41,471 bases of DNA from Myxosarcina sp. GA_180221_E-2-1-MAG-40_15 (lineage in GTDB: Bacteria > Cyanobacteriota > Cyanobacteriia > Cyanobacteriales > Xenococcaceae). This document shows, piece by piece, positions 17,833 to 26,991 of this stretch. The position numbers were made by a program, and so were the translations under genes. Under the pieces are notes generated by a model, which saw nothing but the letters and a program-made list of their open reading frames with translations, ran no database searches and was not told the DNA's origin. The DNA lies in contig JAIMKV010000045.1 of NCBI GenBank assembly GCA_020692205.1, forward strand, positions 1-41,471, in the 5' to 3' direction. Position 1 is the stretch's first letter, and each line of letters opens with the position of its first letter.

Positions 17833-18780
17833 GTGAATATTCCAGCTAATATTGTCGCTATTCTAGGAACAGGAGTCTGGGGTTCGGCTCTAGGTAAAAT
17901 TGTTGAGAGTAACCATCATCAGGTTCGTTTTTGGTCACATCGGGGTACTAGTACTTTAGAGTCTGTAGTTAAAGATGCCTTAATTGTGGTTTCGGCGGTT
18001 TCGATGAAGGGAGTAATTCCTACGGCTAATAAGTTGCGATCGCTTAACTTGCCATCAGACATGATTATCGTTACCGCTACCAAGGGACTAGATCCAGAAA
18101 CTACCCGCACTCCTTCCCAGATTTGGCAGCGCGCTTTTCCGCATCATCCTGTAGTAGTGCTTTCAGGTCCTAATCTCTCGAAGGAAATTGCTCAGGGTTT
18201 ACCAGCAGCAACCGTGCTAGCTAGCAGTAATTTAATTGCTGCTGAGAAGGTACAGTCAATTTTTGCTTCGGATTCTTTCCGCGCCTACGTCAACGAAGAT
18301 CCCATCGGTACTGAGTTAGGGGGAACGATCAAAAATGTGATGGCGATCGCCGCTGGAGTCTGTGATGGCATGAAATTAGGCACAAACGCTAAAGCTGCTT
18401 TGCTAACTCGCGCCTTACCTGAAATGATTCGCATCGGCACTCATTTAGGTGCGTCTGGAGAAACTTTTTTTGGTTTATCGGGTTTGGGTGACTTAATTGC
18501 CACTTGCGATAGCCCTTTATCTCGTAACTATCAGGTAGGTTATGGGTTAACTCAAGGTAAAACTCTGGCAGAGATTTTGGCAGATTTAGAAGGGACAGCA
18601 GAAGGAATTAATACTACTAACGTAGTGGTCAAAATTGCTGATTTGGAGGCGATCGCCGTTCCGATTGCCAGGCAGGTACATAGACTCTTACAGGGGAAAA
18701 TAACGCCTGAAGAGGCAATTCAGGCTTTAATGGAGCGAGATCTAAAACCAGAATTTTGCGATTTAGACTTTTATCCTTGA
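17833..18780 (+). CDS. gpsA: Glycerol-3-phosphate dehydrogenase [NAD(P)+]
   Basis: Reduces dihydroxyacetone phosphate to sn-glycerol 3-phosphate, the backbone of membrane glycerolipids. 315 aa, usual length. N-terminal nucleotide-binding loop AILGTGVWGSALG (residues 9-21), the conserved SGPNLSKEIAQGLPAATVLAS near residue 115, and the catalytic helix region GTIKNVMAIAAGVCDGMKLG near residue 160 followed by GLSGLGDLIATC near 215. The start is GTG at 17833. Its last 10 bases overlap the 3' end of the convergent REC-GGDEF-EAL gene. Identity secure. Confidence 0.96.
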   Translation: MNIPANIVAILGTGVWGSALGKIVESNHHQVRFWSHRGTSTLESVVKDALIVVSAVSMKGVIPTANKLRSLNLPSDMIIVTATKGLDPETTRTPSQIWQRAFPHHPVVVLSGPNLSKEIAQGLPAATVLASSNLIAAEKVQSIFASDSFRAYVNEDPIGTELGGTIKNVMAIAAGVCDGMKLGTNAKAALLTRALPEMIRIGTHLGASGETFFGLSGLGDLIATCDSPLSRNYQVGYGLTQGKTLAEILADLEGTAEGINTTNVVVKIADLEAIAVPIARQVHRLLQGKITPEEAIQALMERDLKPEFCDLDFYP

Positions 18781-20678
18781 AGATTATCTGCTAAAAATTG
18801 CCACGCCAAGTCTTGATTTAAAGGTTTAGCATAAAAATATCCCTGAGCAAATTCACAACCCCACTCTCTGAGTTGCTGACTTTGTTTGATCGTTTCTACT
18901 CCTTCAGCGACAACATCAAATCCCAGATTATGCGCTAAATCTAACATGGCTTTAACAATAGTTGCAGCCTGATTATCTTCAGTTAAGCGACTAATAAAAG
19001 AGCGATCTATTTTAAGGGTATCGACAGGAAAACGATTCAAATAGTTCAAAGAAGAGTAGCCAGTTCCAAAATCATCGATCGCCAGTTTTATTTGACGCGC
19101 TTTAAGCTGATTAAAAACCCGATCAGCTACCGCTGCATTATTCATCAGTAGTGATTCAGTAATTTCTAACTTGAGGTGTTTAAGCTCGATTCCAGTACGA
19201 TCAATTATTTGATCCAATTGCGTAATAAAATCTTCCTGTTCAAACTGTTTCGCAGAAATATTAACGCTCACAGTAAAACTCTCCTGCTGACTAAACAATT
19301 GATTTTGCCAGAAACTAATTTGTCGACAAGCTTCTTGTAAAATCCAGATTCCTAATGGCAAAATTAGATTAGTCTGCTCGGCAATAGAAATAAATTTATC
19401 TGGAGATATAGAGCCTTTTTGGGGATGATGCCAGCGCACCAAAGTCTCAAATCCGCTAATCTTTCCAGTATTTAAACAAATTATTGGTTGATAGTTGAGA
19501 TAAAATTCTTGACGCTGAAGTGCGATACGTAAATCTGTTTCAATTTCCAAAATTTCCAGAGCGGTGTTTTGAATTGTACAATCAAAAACTTGATAGTAAT
19601 GACTACTAGATTTTTTAGCTTTTTGAATTGCTAAATCTGCATCTCTAAAAATTTCTTCTGGTTGTGAATAATTAGCATCGCAAACTACAATTCCTATATT
19701 AAAAGTTAAGAAAATTTCTCTATTTTCAACAATAAATGCTGAGGCTAAACACTGTTTGATTTTTTGCACCAGAGCGATCGCCTTGTTTGTTTCTGATGTT
19801 TCTTCTAGCAAGATAGCAAACTTATCTTCGCCAAAATGAGCTAAATGAATATGTTGAACCTTTTGTGCCGAGATTTCTGATTTTAAACTCTGAGTTACCA
19901 TGGTCAATAACTGATCTCCTACTTGGCGACCCAAAGAATCATTAATAATTTTAAATCGATTACAGTCTAAAATAACTGTAATAAATTCTTTGCCTAATTT
20001 TTGATTTAAATCTGCTAGTAATTTTTTCAGCTTTCTGACTAGCCATAACCGATTTGGTAATCCTGTTAAAGAGTTATTCCAGGCTAAATATTCTAACTGT
20101 TTTTGAATTTTTTGCTTTTGATCAATTTCTGTTTGTAATTGAGCTGTTCTTTCAATAACTCTACGTTCTAAATCAAAATTAAGTTGACGTATCTCTGTCT
20201 CTGCGGCAATTCGACTATAAATTTCTATTTGCAATAACTGGTTTTTTTGAACTAGCTGCCTTCTCAAGTTCTGTAGATTTAACTGATTACTAACTCTCGA
20301 AAGAACTTCAGGAACTTGAAATGGTTTACTAATATAGTCTACTGCTCCTACCTCAAAGGCTTTAACTTTATCAAAAATATTATCTAAAGCACTAACAAAA
20401 ATAATCGGAATATCTTTAGTCAAATCAGATTTCTTTAACTGTTGACAGATTTCAAATCCATCTATATCTGGCATATTTATATCTAGCAAGATTAAATCTG
20501 GTATCTTGGTTTTAATAGTTAACAATGCCATCGAACCATTGATAGCGCAGCGAACCAGATAACCTTCTTTAATTAAAGTTTTGGACAATAAACGCAAATT
20601 ATCTGGAGTATCATCTACGATTAAAATGTTATTCGCAAATAGTCGATTTTCTTGGGTAATTAATTTAGCGTTAGTCAT
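18771..20678 (-). CDS. Response regulator with REC, GGDEF and EAL domains
   Basis: 635 aa from the ATG at 20678; the frame extends 61 codons upstream only to a TTG, and the receiver domain starts right after the ATG. Order: receiver (about residues 14-130) with VDDTPDN, the phospho-acceptor Asp in LILLDINMPDIDGFE and the switch Lys in DYISKPF; a coiled coil (about 135-200); a GGDEF domain (about 205-365) whose active-site loop reads GEDKF, so diguanylate cyclase activity is doubtful; and an EAL domain (about 375-625) with FETLVRWHHP, the metal-binding residues in VNISAKQF, LEITESLL, AIDDFGTGYSSL and VAEGVET. It is therefore likely a phosphorelay-controlled c-di-GMP phosphodiesterase. No histidine kinase is adjacent. 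Confidence 0.9.
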   Translation of the reverse strand: MTNAKLITQENRLFANNILIVDDTPDNLRLLSKTLIKEGYLVRCAINGSMALLTIKTKIPDLILLDINMPDIDGFEICQQLKKSDLTKDIPIIFVSALDNIFDKVKAFEVGAVDYISKPFQVPEVLSRVSNQLNLQNLRRQLVQKNQLLQIEIYSRIAAETEIRQLNFDLERRVIERTAQLQTEIDQKQKIQKQLEYLAWNNSLTGLPNRLWLVRKLKKLLADLNQKLGKEFITVILDCNRFKIINDSLGRQVGDQLLTMVTQSLKSEISAQKVQHIHLAHFGEDKFAILLEETSETNKAIALVQKIKQCLASAFIVENREIFLTFNIGIVVCDANYSQPEEIFRDADLAIQKAKKSSSHYYQVFDCTIQNTALEILEIETDLRIALQRQEFYLNYQPIICLNTGKISGFETLVRWHHPQKGSISPDKFISIAEQTNLILPLGIWILQEACRQISFWQNQLFSQQESFTVSVNISAKQFEQEDFITQLDQIIDRTGIELKHLKLEITESLLMNNAAVADRVFNQLKARQIKLAIDDFGTGYSSLNYLNRFPVDTLKIDRSFISRLTEDNQAATIVKAMLDLAHNLGFDVVAEGVETIKQSQQLREWGCEFAQGYFYAKPLNQDLAWQFLADNLQG

Positions 20679-20912
20679 TGGATACGGCTTAGACTTTAAT
20701 GCTAGATAGTTAAATTTAAAAAAAGGTTGAATATATTTATTTGATAACACGCTAAAGTTTAGGTTAGGTGTGATCTGATTGTCCGAAGATGAATTAATTT
20801 CAAGTTCAGCTACTATTACTTGGCTAAAAGATAGTGTCGTTTGATATGGACTACAAAACAAGCTGATGCTAAAAGCAATCAGCCAAATAAAAGCTCAAAA
20901 TCCTTAACTCTT

Positions 20913-21269
20913 TTAATCAAACCCCAATGAATTAAAGGCATCAACTAACTTGGGGGGAATACCTTCTGTCCAATTTCCTTCGCAACGGCGATCGCAATTT
21001 AAAATAAGACGTAGAGAATAATTATGGGGATAACCTTCTACTTCCATCCACAGTAGAGCAGTTTCCGCTTCGCAGCTAATTTTCTCTTGATCCATTAATA
21101 TAGCTTCCATTTGACTCATGGTTTGCACCAGCTGATTTAGCAAACTGCGGAAATCTGCGAGTTCAGCTTCAGTTAGCTCAATCGCCCAGTCATTTGCTCC
21201 CACTAAGCCTTGATATTTAGAATTATGAGGATGCCAGCCAACACGCCATCCATCCCCACTTTGCATCAT
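20913..21269 (-). CDS. DUF1818 family protein
   Basis: 118 aa from the ATG at 21269; the TTG three codons upstream is unlikely. A conserved cyanobacterial protein of unknown role, recognised by GWRVGWHPHNSKYQGLVG near the N-terminus, WAIELTEAELADF, and the strongly conserved ALLWMEVEGYPHNYSLRLIL followed by RCEGNW. Apparently soluble with no signal peptide. It follows rpoZ by about 95 bp on the same strand. Family assignment is from memory and fairly confident; function unknown. Confidence 0.8.
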   Translation of the reverse strand: MMQSGDGWRVGWHPHNSKYQGLVGANDWAIELTEAELADFRSLLNQLVQTMSQMEAILMDQEKISCEAETALLWMEVEGYPHNYSLRLILNCDRRCEGNWTEGIPPKLVDAFNSLGFD

Positions 21270-21365
21270 AGGTGACAATTGTTGACGTTATTTATGCTCA
21301 TCAATTTGCGTTAGCTGTATTATAGACAGCTATGAGCTTTTTAACGAGTAATAACAATAATATTT

Positions 21366-21593
21366 TCAATCCCCAATGATTTCTGGTTGAGTCAATTCAT
21401 CAGACATTTCAATAATGGCGCGAATTACAGGCTTCATCGTGGGATCGTCAAAATTCTCTAGTTCTTCATAACGACGGCGTTTAGCTCGATTGGCAACCTG
21501 AACGGTAATGCGATAGCGATTAGAAGCTGCGCTCACTAGTTCTTCGGAACGATACATAATATGGGAAGAATTAAAAGAACTTTTTCTCTGCAT
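21366..21593 (-). CDS. rpoZ: DNA-directed RNA polymerase omega subunit
   Basis: 75 aa, the short cyanobacterial form. It contains the core omega helix region ([30 protein letters not shown]) and ends [20 protein letters not shown], which is the characteristic cyanobacterial tail. Omega assists assembly of beta' into RNA polymerase and affects sigma-factor choice in cyanobacteria. ATG start at 21593. Upstream of DUF1818 in the same direction. Confidence 0.93.
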   Translation of the reverse strand: MQRKSSFNSSHIMYRSEELVSAASNRYRITVQVANRAKRRRYEELENFDDPTMKPVIRAIIEMSDELTQPEIIGD

Positions 21594-21810
21594 TGATGGC
21601 GATGCCTCTTAGCTAATTATTTGATAAATGCAGTGTTAGCTGCAAAATGCCATTTTAACAAATATTAGGAGAGTCAAATGCGAACTTGACGCTATTTGCA
21701 GATCGATCAGCAATTTAACCCTGATTTCTCATGATTCTTGACTTTCACAAGTCAACTGCATTCTGCGGTCAAAAATTCATTGTTTTTACCCTGAAGAATA
21801 GAGCAATATA

Positions 21811-22350
21811 TTATTCAGATTTATTTCTCTCGTTTACCGTTTTGATTAACCAATAGCTAGCAGATAAACAGATGATCGCTATACCCAAAGCGATTAAATC
21901 TGAGTTGTTATACTTTGCCAGGTCAAAAATAATTATCTTCCGCGCAACCGCAATCAAGGAAGTAACAATAACTAATTCCAACTGGACAATGTGTTTTTTA
22001 AGATAGGCAGTAATATTTTCTAGTAATTCTAAGGCGATCAAAATATTCAAAAATGAGCCAAAGAGTTCGATCAAGCTTTTGTTGTAAAATCCTTTGGGGT
22101 CACTGGTTACATCCTGAATTAGCAAGAAAATTAAATCGCCTAAAGCAATCAGGATTACCACTGATAAGGTCAAAGACAAGGTTTTGGCGACAAAGTTTTC
22201 GATCCAGTGAATTAATTGAAGGTAACTATCGTCTTTAGTCGCTTGCTTTAATAAACTCCATACTCCTCGTTTTGGCCTGGTCATCCAATTAACTCTTCCA
22301 ATTTTGAGTAACTCGCCGCTGATTAATCTTTCAATCCATAATTCCATCAT
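21811..22350 (-). CDS. PsiE-family (phosphate-starvation-inducible) membrane protein
   Basis: 179 aa. Soluble N-terminal ~45 residues, then about four membrane segments: TLSLTLSVVILIALGDLIFLL, a segment around LFGSFLNILIALELL, one around LVIVTSLIAVARKII, and a last one LIALGIAIICLSASYWLI. The stretch ALELLENITAYLKKHIVQLELVIVTS is highly characteristic of the PsiE family. Function is unknown beyond phosphate-starvation induction of the E. coli member. Two consecutive ATG codons give alternative starts one residue apart. No Pho gene nearby. Confidence 0.85.
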   Translation of the reverse strand: MMELWIERLISGELLKIGRVNWMTRPKRGVWSLLKQATKDDSYLQLIHWIENFVAKTLSLTLSVVILIALGDLIFLLIQDVTSDPKGFYNKSLIELFGSFLNILIALELLENITAYLKKHIVQLELVIVTSLIAVARKIIIFDLAKYNNSDLIALGIAIICLSASYWLIKTVNERNKSE

Positions 22351-22467
22351 ACAGAAAAAGAAACGACCGCCAAAACTAAGTAAGGCGATCGCGCTTCTGA
22401 TATTTTATTGATCTAGCCATTGAATTTTGATCAGTAAAGTAACAGCTAACTAAAAATGTCTTGCTAT

Positions 22468-23001
22468 TTACTTACTGACAATTTTGTCTGCTTTGGCGGA
22501 ACTATAGCTTTTTTCCAGCAACATAATTCTTTTTGCTTGAGTAGAAAAAGCAGTCTTGTCTAGCCAGTTAGTGATCAAAGCATCGCTAGAAAACAAGCCC
22601 GCACCGTTAATGGTAAAAAACAAAAAGCACGCTGCATAAATAGCAGATAGTTCTAGGTAAGGAATACTCAAACCAGCTACCAGGATATGATGATACATCG
22701 CAACACACATGGTGGCAAACAGGCCAAATGCAGCCGGTCTAACCAAAAGACCAATAATTAAAAGTGGTGCGCCAATCAGCTCTGTAAAGGCAGCAACATA
22801 ACTTAGAAAAATAGGAAAAGGTAGTCCCATATAGGCTACATACGCCTGAGCAAAGCTTTCGATATTAGCTAGCTTATCAAGACCATTATGAATCATCATA
22901 ATGCCTACTACGGCTCTAAGTATTGCCCAAGAGGTCTGTTGCCAAAAGTTGGGAGTTACATTAGGACGAAAAATTTTGGTGATTAGAGAATTAGTTGTCA
23001 T
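22468..23001 (-). CDS. DoxX family membrane protein
   Basis: 177 aa with four membrane segments. The first, WAILRAVVGIMMIHNGLDKL, contains the DoxX hallmark of a Gly-rich helix with HNGLDKL; the next regions are FLSYVAAFTELIGAPLLIIGLLVRPAAFGL and a helix with MCVAMYHHIL. DoxX proteins are small quinone- or oxidoreductase-linked membrane proteins; cyanobacterial members have no settled role. It is divergent from tpiA with a 334-bp spacer. Confidence 0.85.
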   Translation of the reverse strand: MTTNSLITKIFRPNVTPNFWQQTSWAILRAVVGIMMIHNGLDKLANIESFAQAYVAYMGLPFPIFLSYVAAFTELIGAPLLIIGLLVRPAAFGLFATMCVAMYHHILVAGLSIPYLELSAIYAACFLFFTINGAGLFSSDALITNWLDKTAFSTQAKRIMLLEKSYSSAKADKIVSK

Positions 23002-23335
23002 CGTATTACTAAGTTTAAGTTTAAGAACAATGAGGAGTTACGAAATCTAAACAATATGAGCATGATCAGACAAGTAATAATTACTAAATCAAACCCATCG
23101 CATTAAGAAAACTAGATATTTTTACAATAGGTTGGCTCATAAAGTTTTATGTCTGCATATTAAAATTTAACGCATTTTTTATAAGAAAAGTTAAGTTTTT
23201 TAACTAAATTAAGTTTTTAACTGGTTTATGCTGATTTGATGATTCAAAATCACCTATACCTTTGATAATCTAGCCTTAAGCACCCACGAAGCCTTAAACT
23301 TAGACTTGCAGAGAATTTAAGTTGTTTTTTAGATT
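23002..23335. other. Divergent promoter region between DoxX and tpiA
   Basis: 334 AT-rich bases without a gene. It should contain promoters for both flanking genes. A direct repeat of TTAAGTTTTT-TAACT type is visible at about 23190-23221. No RNA gene seen. Confidence 0.35.
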
Positions 23336-24061
23336 GTGCGAAAAATAATAATTGCTGGTAATTGGAAAATGTACAAAAATCAGGCAGAGTCCTTGGCTTT
23401 TGTACAAATGTTCAAGTCTGAAATTGAAGAAACGAAAGAGGATCGAGAGATTGTTTTGTGCGCTCCGTTTACTTCCCTCACTGTAATGTCCAAAAATCTG
23501 CATGGCAGCAGGATAATGTTAGGGGCTCAAAACATTCATTGGGAAATTGAAGGTGCTTACACTGGAGAAATTTCTGGAGAAATGCTGACCGAAATCGGCG
23601 TTGATTATGTAATTATTGGTCATAGTGAAAGACGGCAGTACTTCGGTGAAACAGACGAAACGGTTAATTTGCGATTAAAGGCAGCTCAACAATATGGATT
23701 AAAACCTATCCTTTGCGTTGGCGAAACTAAGGAACAAAAAGATGCTGAAGAAACAGAAGAGATTATTATCAGCCAGTTAAAAAAAGATTTAGTCGGAGTA
23801 GATCAAAATAACTTAGTCATTGCTTATGAGCCTATTTGGGCAATTGGCACAGGTGATACCTGTGAATCTAAAGAAGCCAACCGCGTTATCGGTATGATTC
23901 GTCAACAATTAGATAATCAAGATGTATCTATTCAATATGGTGGTTCAGTCAAGCCTAGTAATGTGGCTGAAATTATGGCTCAGCCAGAAATCGATGGAGC
24001 TTTGGTTGGTGGTTCAAGTTTATCAGCCAGTAGCTTTGCTCGAATTGTTAACTACGAGTAA
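23336..24061 (+). CDS. tpiA: Triosephosphate isomerase
   Basis: Interconverts dihydroxyacetone phosphate and glyceraldehyde 3-phosphate in glycolysis and the Calvin cycle. 241 aa. All catalytic landmarks are present: the Lys in [10 protein letters not shown] (about residue 11), the His in [13 protein letters not shown] (about 94), the Glu in [11 protein letters not shown] (about 163), and the phosphate-binding ends YGGSVKP and GALVGGSSL. The start is GTG at 23336, directly giving [12 protein letters not shown] clear terminator follows. Confidence 0.97.
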   Translation: MRKIIIAGNWKMYKNQAESLAFVQMFKSEIEETKEDREIVLCAPFTSLTVMSKNLHGSRIMLGAQNIHWEIEGAYTGEISGEMLTEIGVDYVIIGHSERRQYFGETDETVNLRLKAAQQYGLKPILCVGETKEQKDAEETEEIIISQLKKDLVGVDQNNLVIAYEPIWAIGTGDTCESKEANRVIGMIRQQLDNQDVSIQYGGSVKPSNVAEIMAQPEIDGALVGGSSLSASSFARIVNYE

Positions 24062-24144
24062 TCAACGTCTTCAAGCAGCTTATTACCTCATCAATAGTTG
24101 ACACGATTAGGGACAAGTAAATCTGATTTTAATACAGCTTATTA

Positions 24145-24177
24145 TCTCTTCGGAAGACCCGAAGAGACAGCTTTTTT
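24145..24177 (+). terminator. Rho-independent terminator of tpiA
   Basis: Perfect 9-bp stem TCTCTTCGG (24145-24153) and CCGAAGAGA (24159-24167), loop AAGAC, followed by CAGCTTTTTT. About 85 bases after the tpiA stop. Confidence 0.85.
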
Positions 24178-24941
24178 ATCACTTATGCTTGCTTTTTATC
24201 TAGATAAGCTAAAAATTTGAATTGGATATTTTTAAACAACACCTCATAAGTTTTAAGCTAAATTAGCTCTAGTTTGTGATTGCTAGAGGCAAATTTTTTT
24301 TGACAAAATATTATATGTTTGATGGCGATCGCTTTATTGCTGCTTAGTGCTACACCGAGATTAAATATAATTAAATATAGTATTTTACAGTTTATCTCTT
24401 ATTGGTTTCTATCAGTTAGACACAAGTTTAGCTTCAGCAGAATTACTTAAATAATTAAGCCTTATTTTAATTTTATTGATTAATTAATAATTGAAAATTG
24501 CGCAAGTTAAAGATGCTTAAAGATTTTTATTTAATTAAAAAGTTCGGTATTTTCGCGAATAGCCTTATATTTTTTATTTGTTAGTATAGGACAACATTGA
24601 GCGTACAAATCGAGCGTATTAGTTCCCATAAATATTATGTTATTACTTCGTAACATAACATCTATGTCATTATGGGGTTAGAACTAGTCTATTCTATATT
24701 TTTTAATTCAGTAATTACTCTTATTTTATTTATACTGCAATGCAAGTTTTTTTGACTGACTAATACTATCTATTTAGCTCTTAGCAAATAAAAGATGATT
24801 GGTTAACAAATAGCAATATTTTTGTTGCATATATTGATTATTTATTGTCAATTTAGGCAATAAATAATCAATATAAATGTTTTTGCTGTCTAAATAATTA
24901 ATATCCACTATTCTATCGTTAGTAAACGTTATCCAAATACT
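24178..24941. other. Long AT-rich non-coding region before the XRE gene
   Basis: About 760 bases with no ORF of note on either strand. It is strongly AT-rich. A dyad ATGTTA/TAACAT with intervening TTACTTCG lies near 24638-24660, and the much stronger 18-bp inverted repeat at 24830-24875 lies near its end. The rest shows no structure I can name. Confidence 0.4.
24830..24875. promoter_or_regulatory. 18-bp perfect inverted repeat upstream of XRE regulator
   Basis: Arms 24830-24847 (TATTGATTATTTATTG within) and 24858-24875 are exact reverse complements, separated by TCAATTTAGG. It ends 66 bases before the regulator's ATG. Candidate operator, RNA hairpin or terminator for a read-through transcript. 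Confidence 0.5.
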
Positions 24942-25214
24942 ATGACAAGACCTAAAAAATCTCAACGCCAAGAAACGAATTCACCTTTTAAAAGGTTAAG
25001 ATTAAACGTTAAATTGTCCCAAGAACAACTAGCGAGAGAAATTGGTGTAGCAGTATCTACTATTCGCCGCTGGGAAAAAGGACAGGCTGAACCAACAATG
25101 ACAGTTGCTCAAATGAAAGAATTTTGTAAAGCAGTTCAGCAAAAGTTTGATGATTTGCCTAATTCTCTCCTGCCACCAGATGGTTCTAGAAATGGTAACG
25201 ATAGCCCAGCCTAA
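24942..25214 (+). CDS. XRE-family helix-turn-helix regulator
   Basis: 90 aa, ATG start. One Cro/C1-type helix-turn-helix domain at about residues 17-65: FKRLRLNVKLSQEQLAREIG, then VAVSTIRRWEKGQAEPTM, with the W-E-K-G-x-x-x-P pattern typical of the family. The N-terminus is basic (TRPKKSQRQ) and the C-terminus a short Pro/Gly/Asn tail. No effector domain and no toxin gene next to it, so an antitoxin role is not supported. A strong inverted repeat just upstream may be its own operator (inference). Confidence 0.85.
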   Translation: MTRPKKSQRQETNSPFKRLRLNVKLSQEQLAREIGVAVSTIRRWEKGQAEPTMTVAQMKEFCKAVQQKFDDLPNSLLPPDGSRNGNDSPA

Positions 25215-25315
25215 TTCAAAGTTGTAATTTAATTTATTTAGTGAATTGTATTATGTATTATTATTTCTTTTATCAAAGATAAATAGGTTAAGCACCTAAC
25301 TCCAGAATTATTGCT

Positions 25316-26110
25316 TTAGGAGATCGCTTGTTTAAGAGAATGACAAAATTCGCCGATCGCCTTTAAACCTGATTCTGGAGTTCCTTCTGCTAATCGTTTG
25401 ACAATGGCACTGCCAACAATTATGGCATCTGCCCCCCATTCTTTGACCTGTTTTGCCTGTTCGGGGTTAGAAATACCAAAACCAACTCCAATGGGTTTAT
25501 CAGTGGTGCTGTGCAAATTTGCTAAGAGATCTTCAATCCCTGTCGCCATTTGAGTACGAACTCCCGTCACACCAGTTACTGAAACTAAATAAATAAATCC
25601 TTGAGATTTAGCTGCGATCGCCTCAATTCTTGACTGAGAACTGGTAGGAGCAATTAAAAGAGTTACTTCAATGCCAATTTCAGCTGCTGGTTTGAGCAAG
25701 ACTTCCGCTTCTTCTAAAGGAAGATCGGGAACAACCAAACCACTAACTCCTGCCTCCTTTACTTGCCGAAGAAAAGACTCAATACCACGGTAATAAATTG
25801 GATTGTAGTAAGTGAATAGAATAATTGGGATATTTATTTTACCTACTACTTTTTTAACTATTGCTAAAACATCTTCTAACTGAACACCTTTGTGTAAAGC
25901 TCTAGTTGCTGCTGCTTGAATTGTAGGGCCATCAGCCAGAGGATCGGAGTAAGGAACGCCTAATTCAATCAGATCCGCTCCATTATTGGCTAAAATTTCT
26001 AGTGCTTTAGCAGTCGTTTCTAAATCTGGATCTCCCGCAGTAATAAAGGGAATCAAAGCACATTGAGAATTTTGTTTAAGATCTTGAAAACGACGAGCAA
26101 CGTTCATCAT
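25316..26110 (-). CDS. trpA: Tryptophan synthase alpha chain
   Basis: Cleaves indole-3-glycerol phosphate to indole and glyceraldehyde 3-phosphate, passing indole to TrpB. 264 aa TIM barrel. The catalytic residues are in place: Glu49 and Asp60 in [16 protein letters not shown], numbering as in the E. coli enzyme. Also seen: FITAGDPD near the start and [11 protein letters not shown] and [10 protein letters not shown] for phosphate binding. Two ATGs start the frame. It is the last gene after ndhL and DUF3007 on the same strand, 41 bp behind the latter. trpB is not in the window. Confidence 0.97.
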   Translation of the reverse strand: MMNVARRFQDLKQNSQCALIPFITAGDPDLETTAKALEILANNGADLIELGVPYSDPLADGPTIQAAATRALHKGVQLEDVLAIVKKVVGKINIPIILFTYYNPIYYRGIESFLRQVKEAGVSGLVVPDLPLEEAEVLLKPAAEIGIEVTLLIAPTSSQSRIEAIAAKSQGFIYLVSVTGVTGVRTQMATGIEDLLANLHSTTDKPIGVGFGISNPEQAKQVKEWGADAIIVGSAIVKRLAEGTPESGLKAIGEFCHSLKQAIS

Positions 26111-26151
26111 AGTAAAATTAATTTGATGAAAACTTAAAATAATTTAAATCT

Positions 26152-26457
26152 TTAGAGTTCTTTTTCTTGCTCAATTTCTTGCTGTAATTGAGCTAATTCT
26201 TCGGGAGACATCTCTTCTAAACGTTTTTGCATTACAGCTTCTTCATAATCCTTGAGCTGTTGATTATAAGTCATGTTTTTATTACCAACCCGCAGTAAAT
26301 AGGTTAAAGACCAGCCAATTAAACCAATCACCAAAACTGTTTGAGTCCAGATTCCTGCATTTATACTATCGAGTCCAAATATTTGCAGAGCAACATAAAC
26401 TAATCCAGCAGCAACAAATACACCCAGAGCAATACCAAGAGCATCGATTCTACGCAT
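26152..26457 (-). CDS. DUF3007 family membrane protein
   Basis: 101 aa conserved in cyanobacteria (and, from memory, in plastid lineages). Two membrane helices (ALGIALGVFVAAGLVYVALQIF and WTQTVLVIGLIGWSLTYLL), then a charged C-terminal helix MTYNQQLKDYEEAVMQKRLEE with Glu-rich end. Function is not settled. It lies 9 bp behind ndhL and before trpA, a conserved gene order, so the three are likely co-transcribed. Its link to NDH-1 is only by position. Confidence 0.8.
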   Translation of the reverse strand: MRRIDALGIALGVFVAAGLVYVALQIFGLDSINAGIWTQTVLVIGLIGWSLTYLLRVGNKNMTYNQQLKDYEEAVMQKRLEEMSPEELAQLQQEIEQEKEL

Positions 26458-26466
26458 TATTGTTCT

Positions 26467-26730
26467 TTAAGCTTCTAATTTACGGCGTTTAGGGCGGAAA
26501 TTTAGAAACGGGCTAAGTAATATCATTCCAGGAAAGCTCAAGAACACAAAAAGATACATAATTAATCGTTCAATCGAACCAGCAACGTACCAACGCTTGC
26601 TGAGATAGAAATAGACCAATGCTGGTAACACCACAAGATATGAGCCGCTCAGAATCAAATATAATAAGGCAACTAAGTTAGTCTCTGTAAGTAGCATAAT
26701 TGCTTTTAACCATGACAAAATTCCCGACAT
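26467..26730 (-). CDS. ndhL: NAD(P)H-quinone oxidoreductase subunit L
   Basis: 87 aa subunit of the cyanobacterial/chloroplast NDH-1 complex in the thylakoid membrane, used in respiration, cyclic electron flow and CO2 uptake. Two hydrophobic helices (LVALLYLILSGSYLVVLPALV and LIMYLFVFLSFPGMILLSPF), the loop YFYLSKRWYVAGSIER and the end LLSPFLNFRPKRRK are diagnostic. The N-terminus is about fifteen residues longer than the shortest homologues I recall. First gene of the ndhL-DUF3007-trpA unit. Confidence 0.92.
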   Translation of the reverse strand: MSGILSWLKAIMLLTETNLVALLYLILSGSYLVVLPALVYFYLSKRWYVAGSIERLIMYLFVFLSFPGMILLSPFLNFRPKRRKLEA

Positions 26731-26991
26731 TGTTATTCTACCAGGGCAAACGCATAGATTTTCTAAGTTTCTGATTACAGCTAAAGTTATTTAATTGCTG
26801 CGGTGCGGATATTTAAGCTTCTTCACGCTGGCTTGTGCGATCGCATCTTTACAATGAAAATAATGGAAATACGAAGGCTTAGAGAAAATGACTTTTTGCT
26901 TTTGGCTTCTGCCATACGGCTGTTGCTTTGAGTAGTTTCTCGCTCTGAAATACTAATCAATAGGCGCGTCCAGACAATGCGATCTCGATGA

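Noticed and set aside
18711-18790. Possible gene fusion or sequencing problem where gpsA and the REC-GGDEF-EAL gene overlap
   Set aside because: The genes are convergent with a 10-bp overlap of their last codons, a normal arrangement; both C-termini look complete.
20679-20861. N-terminal 61-residue extension of the REC-GGDEF-EAL protein from a TTG
   Set aside because: It has no domain or signal peptide, and the ATG at 20678 precedes the receiver at the usual distance.
24942-25214. XRE gene considered as the antitoxin of a toxin-antitoxin pair
   Set aside because: No small ORF for a toxin lies directly before or behind it; upstream is 760 bp of non-coding DNA and downstream is trpA in the opposite direction.
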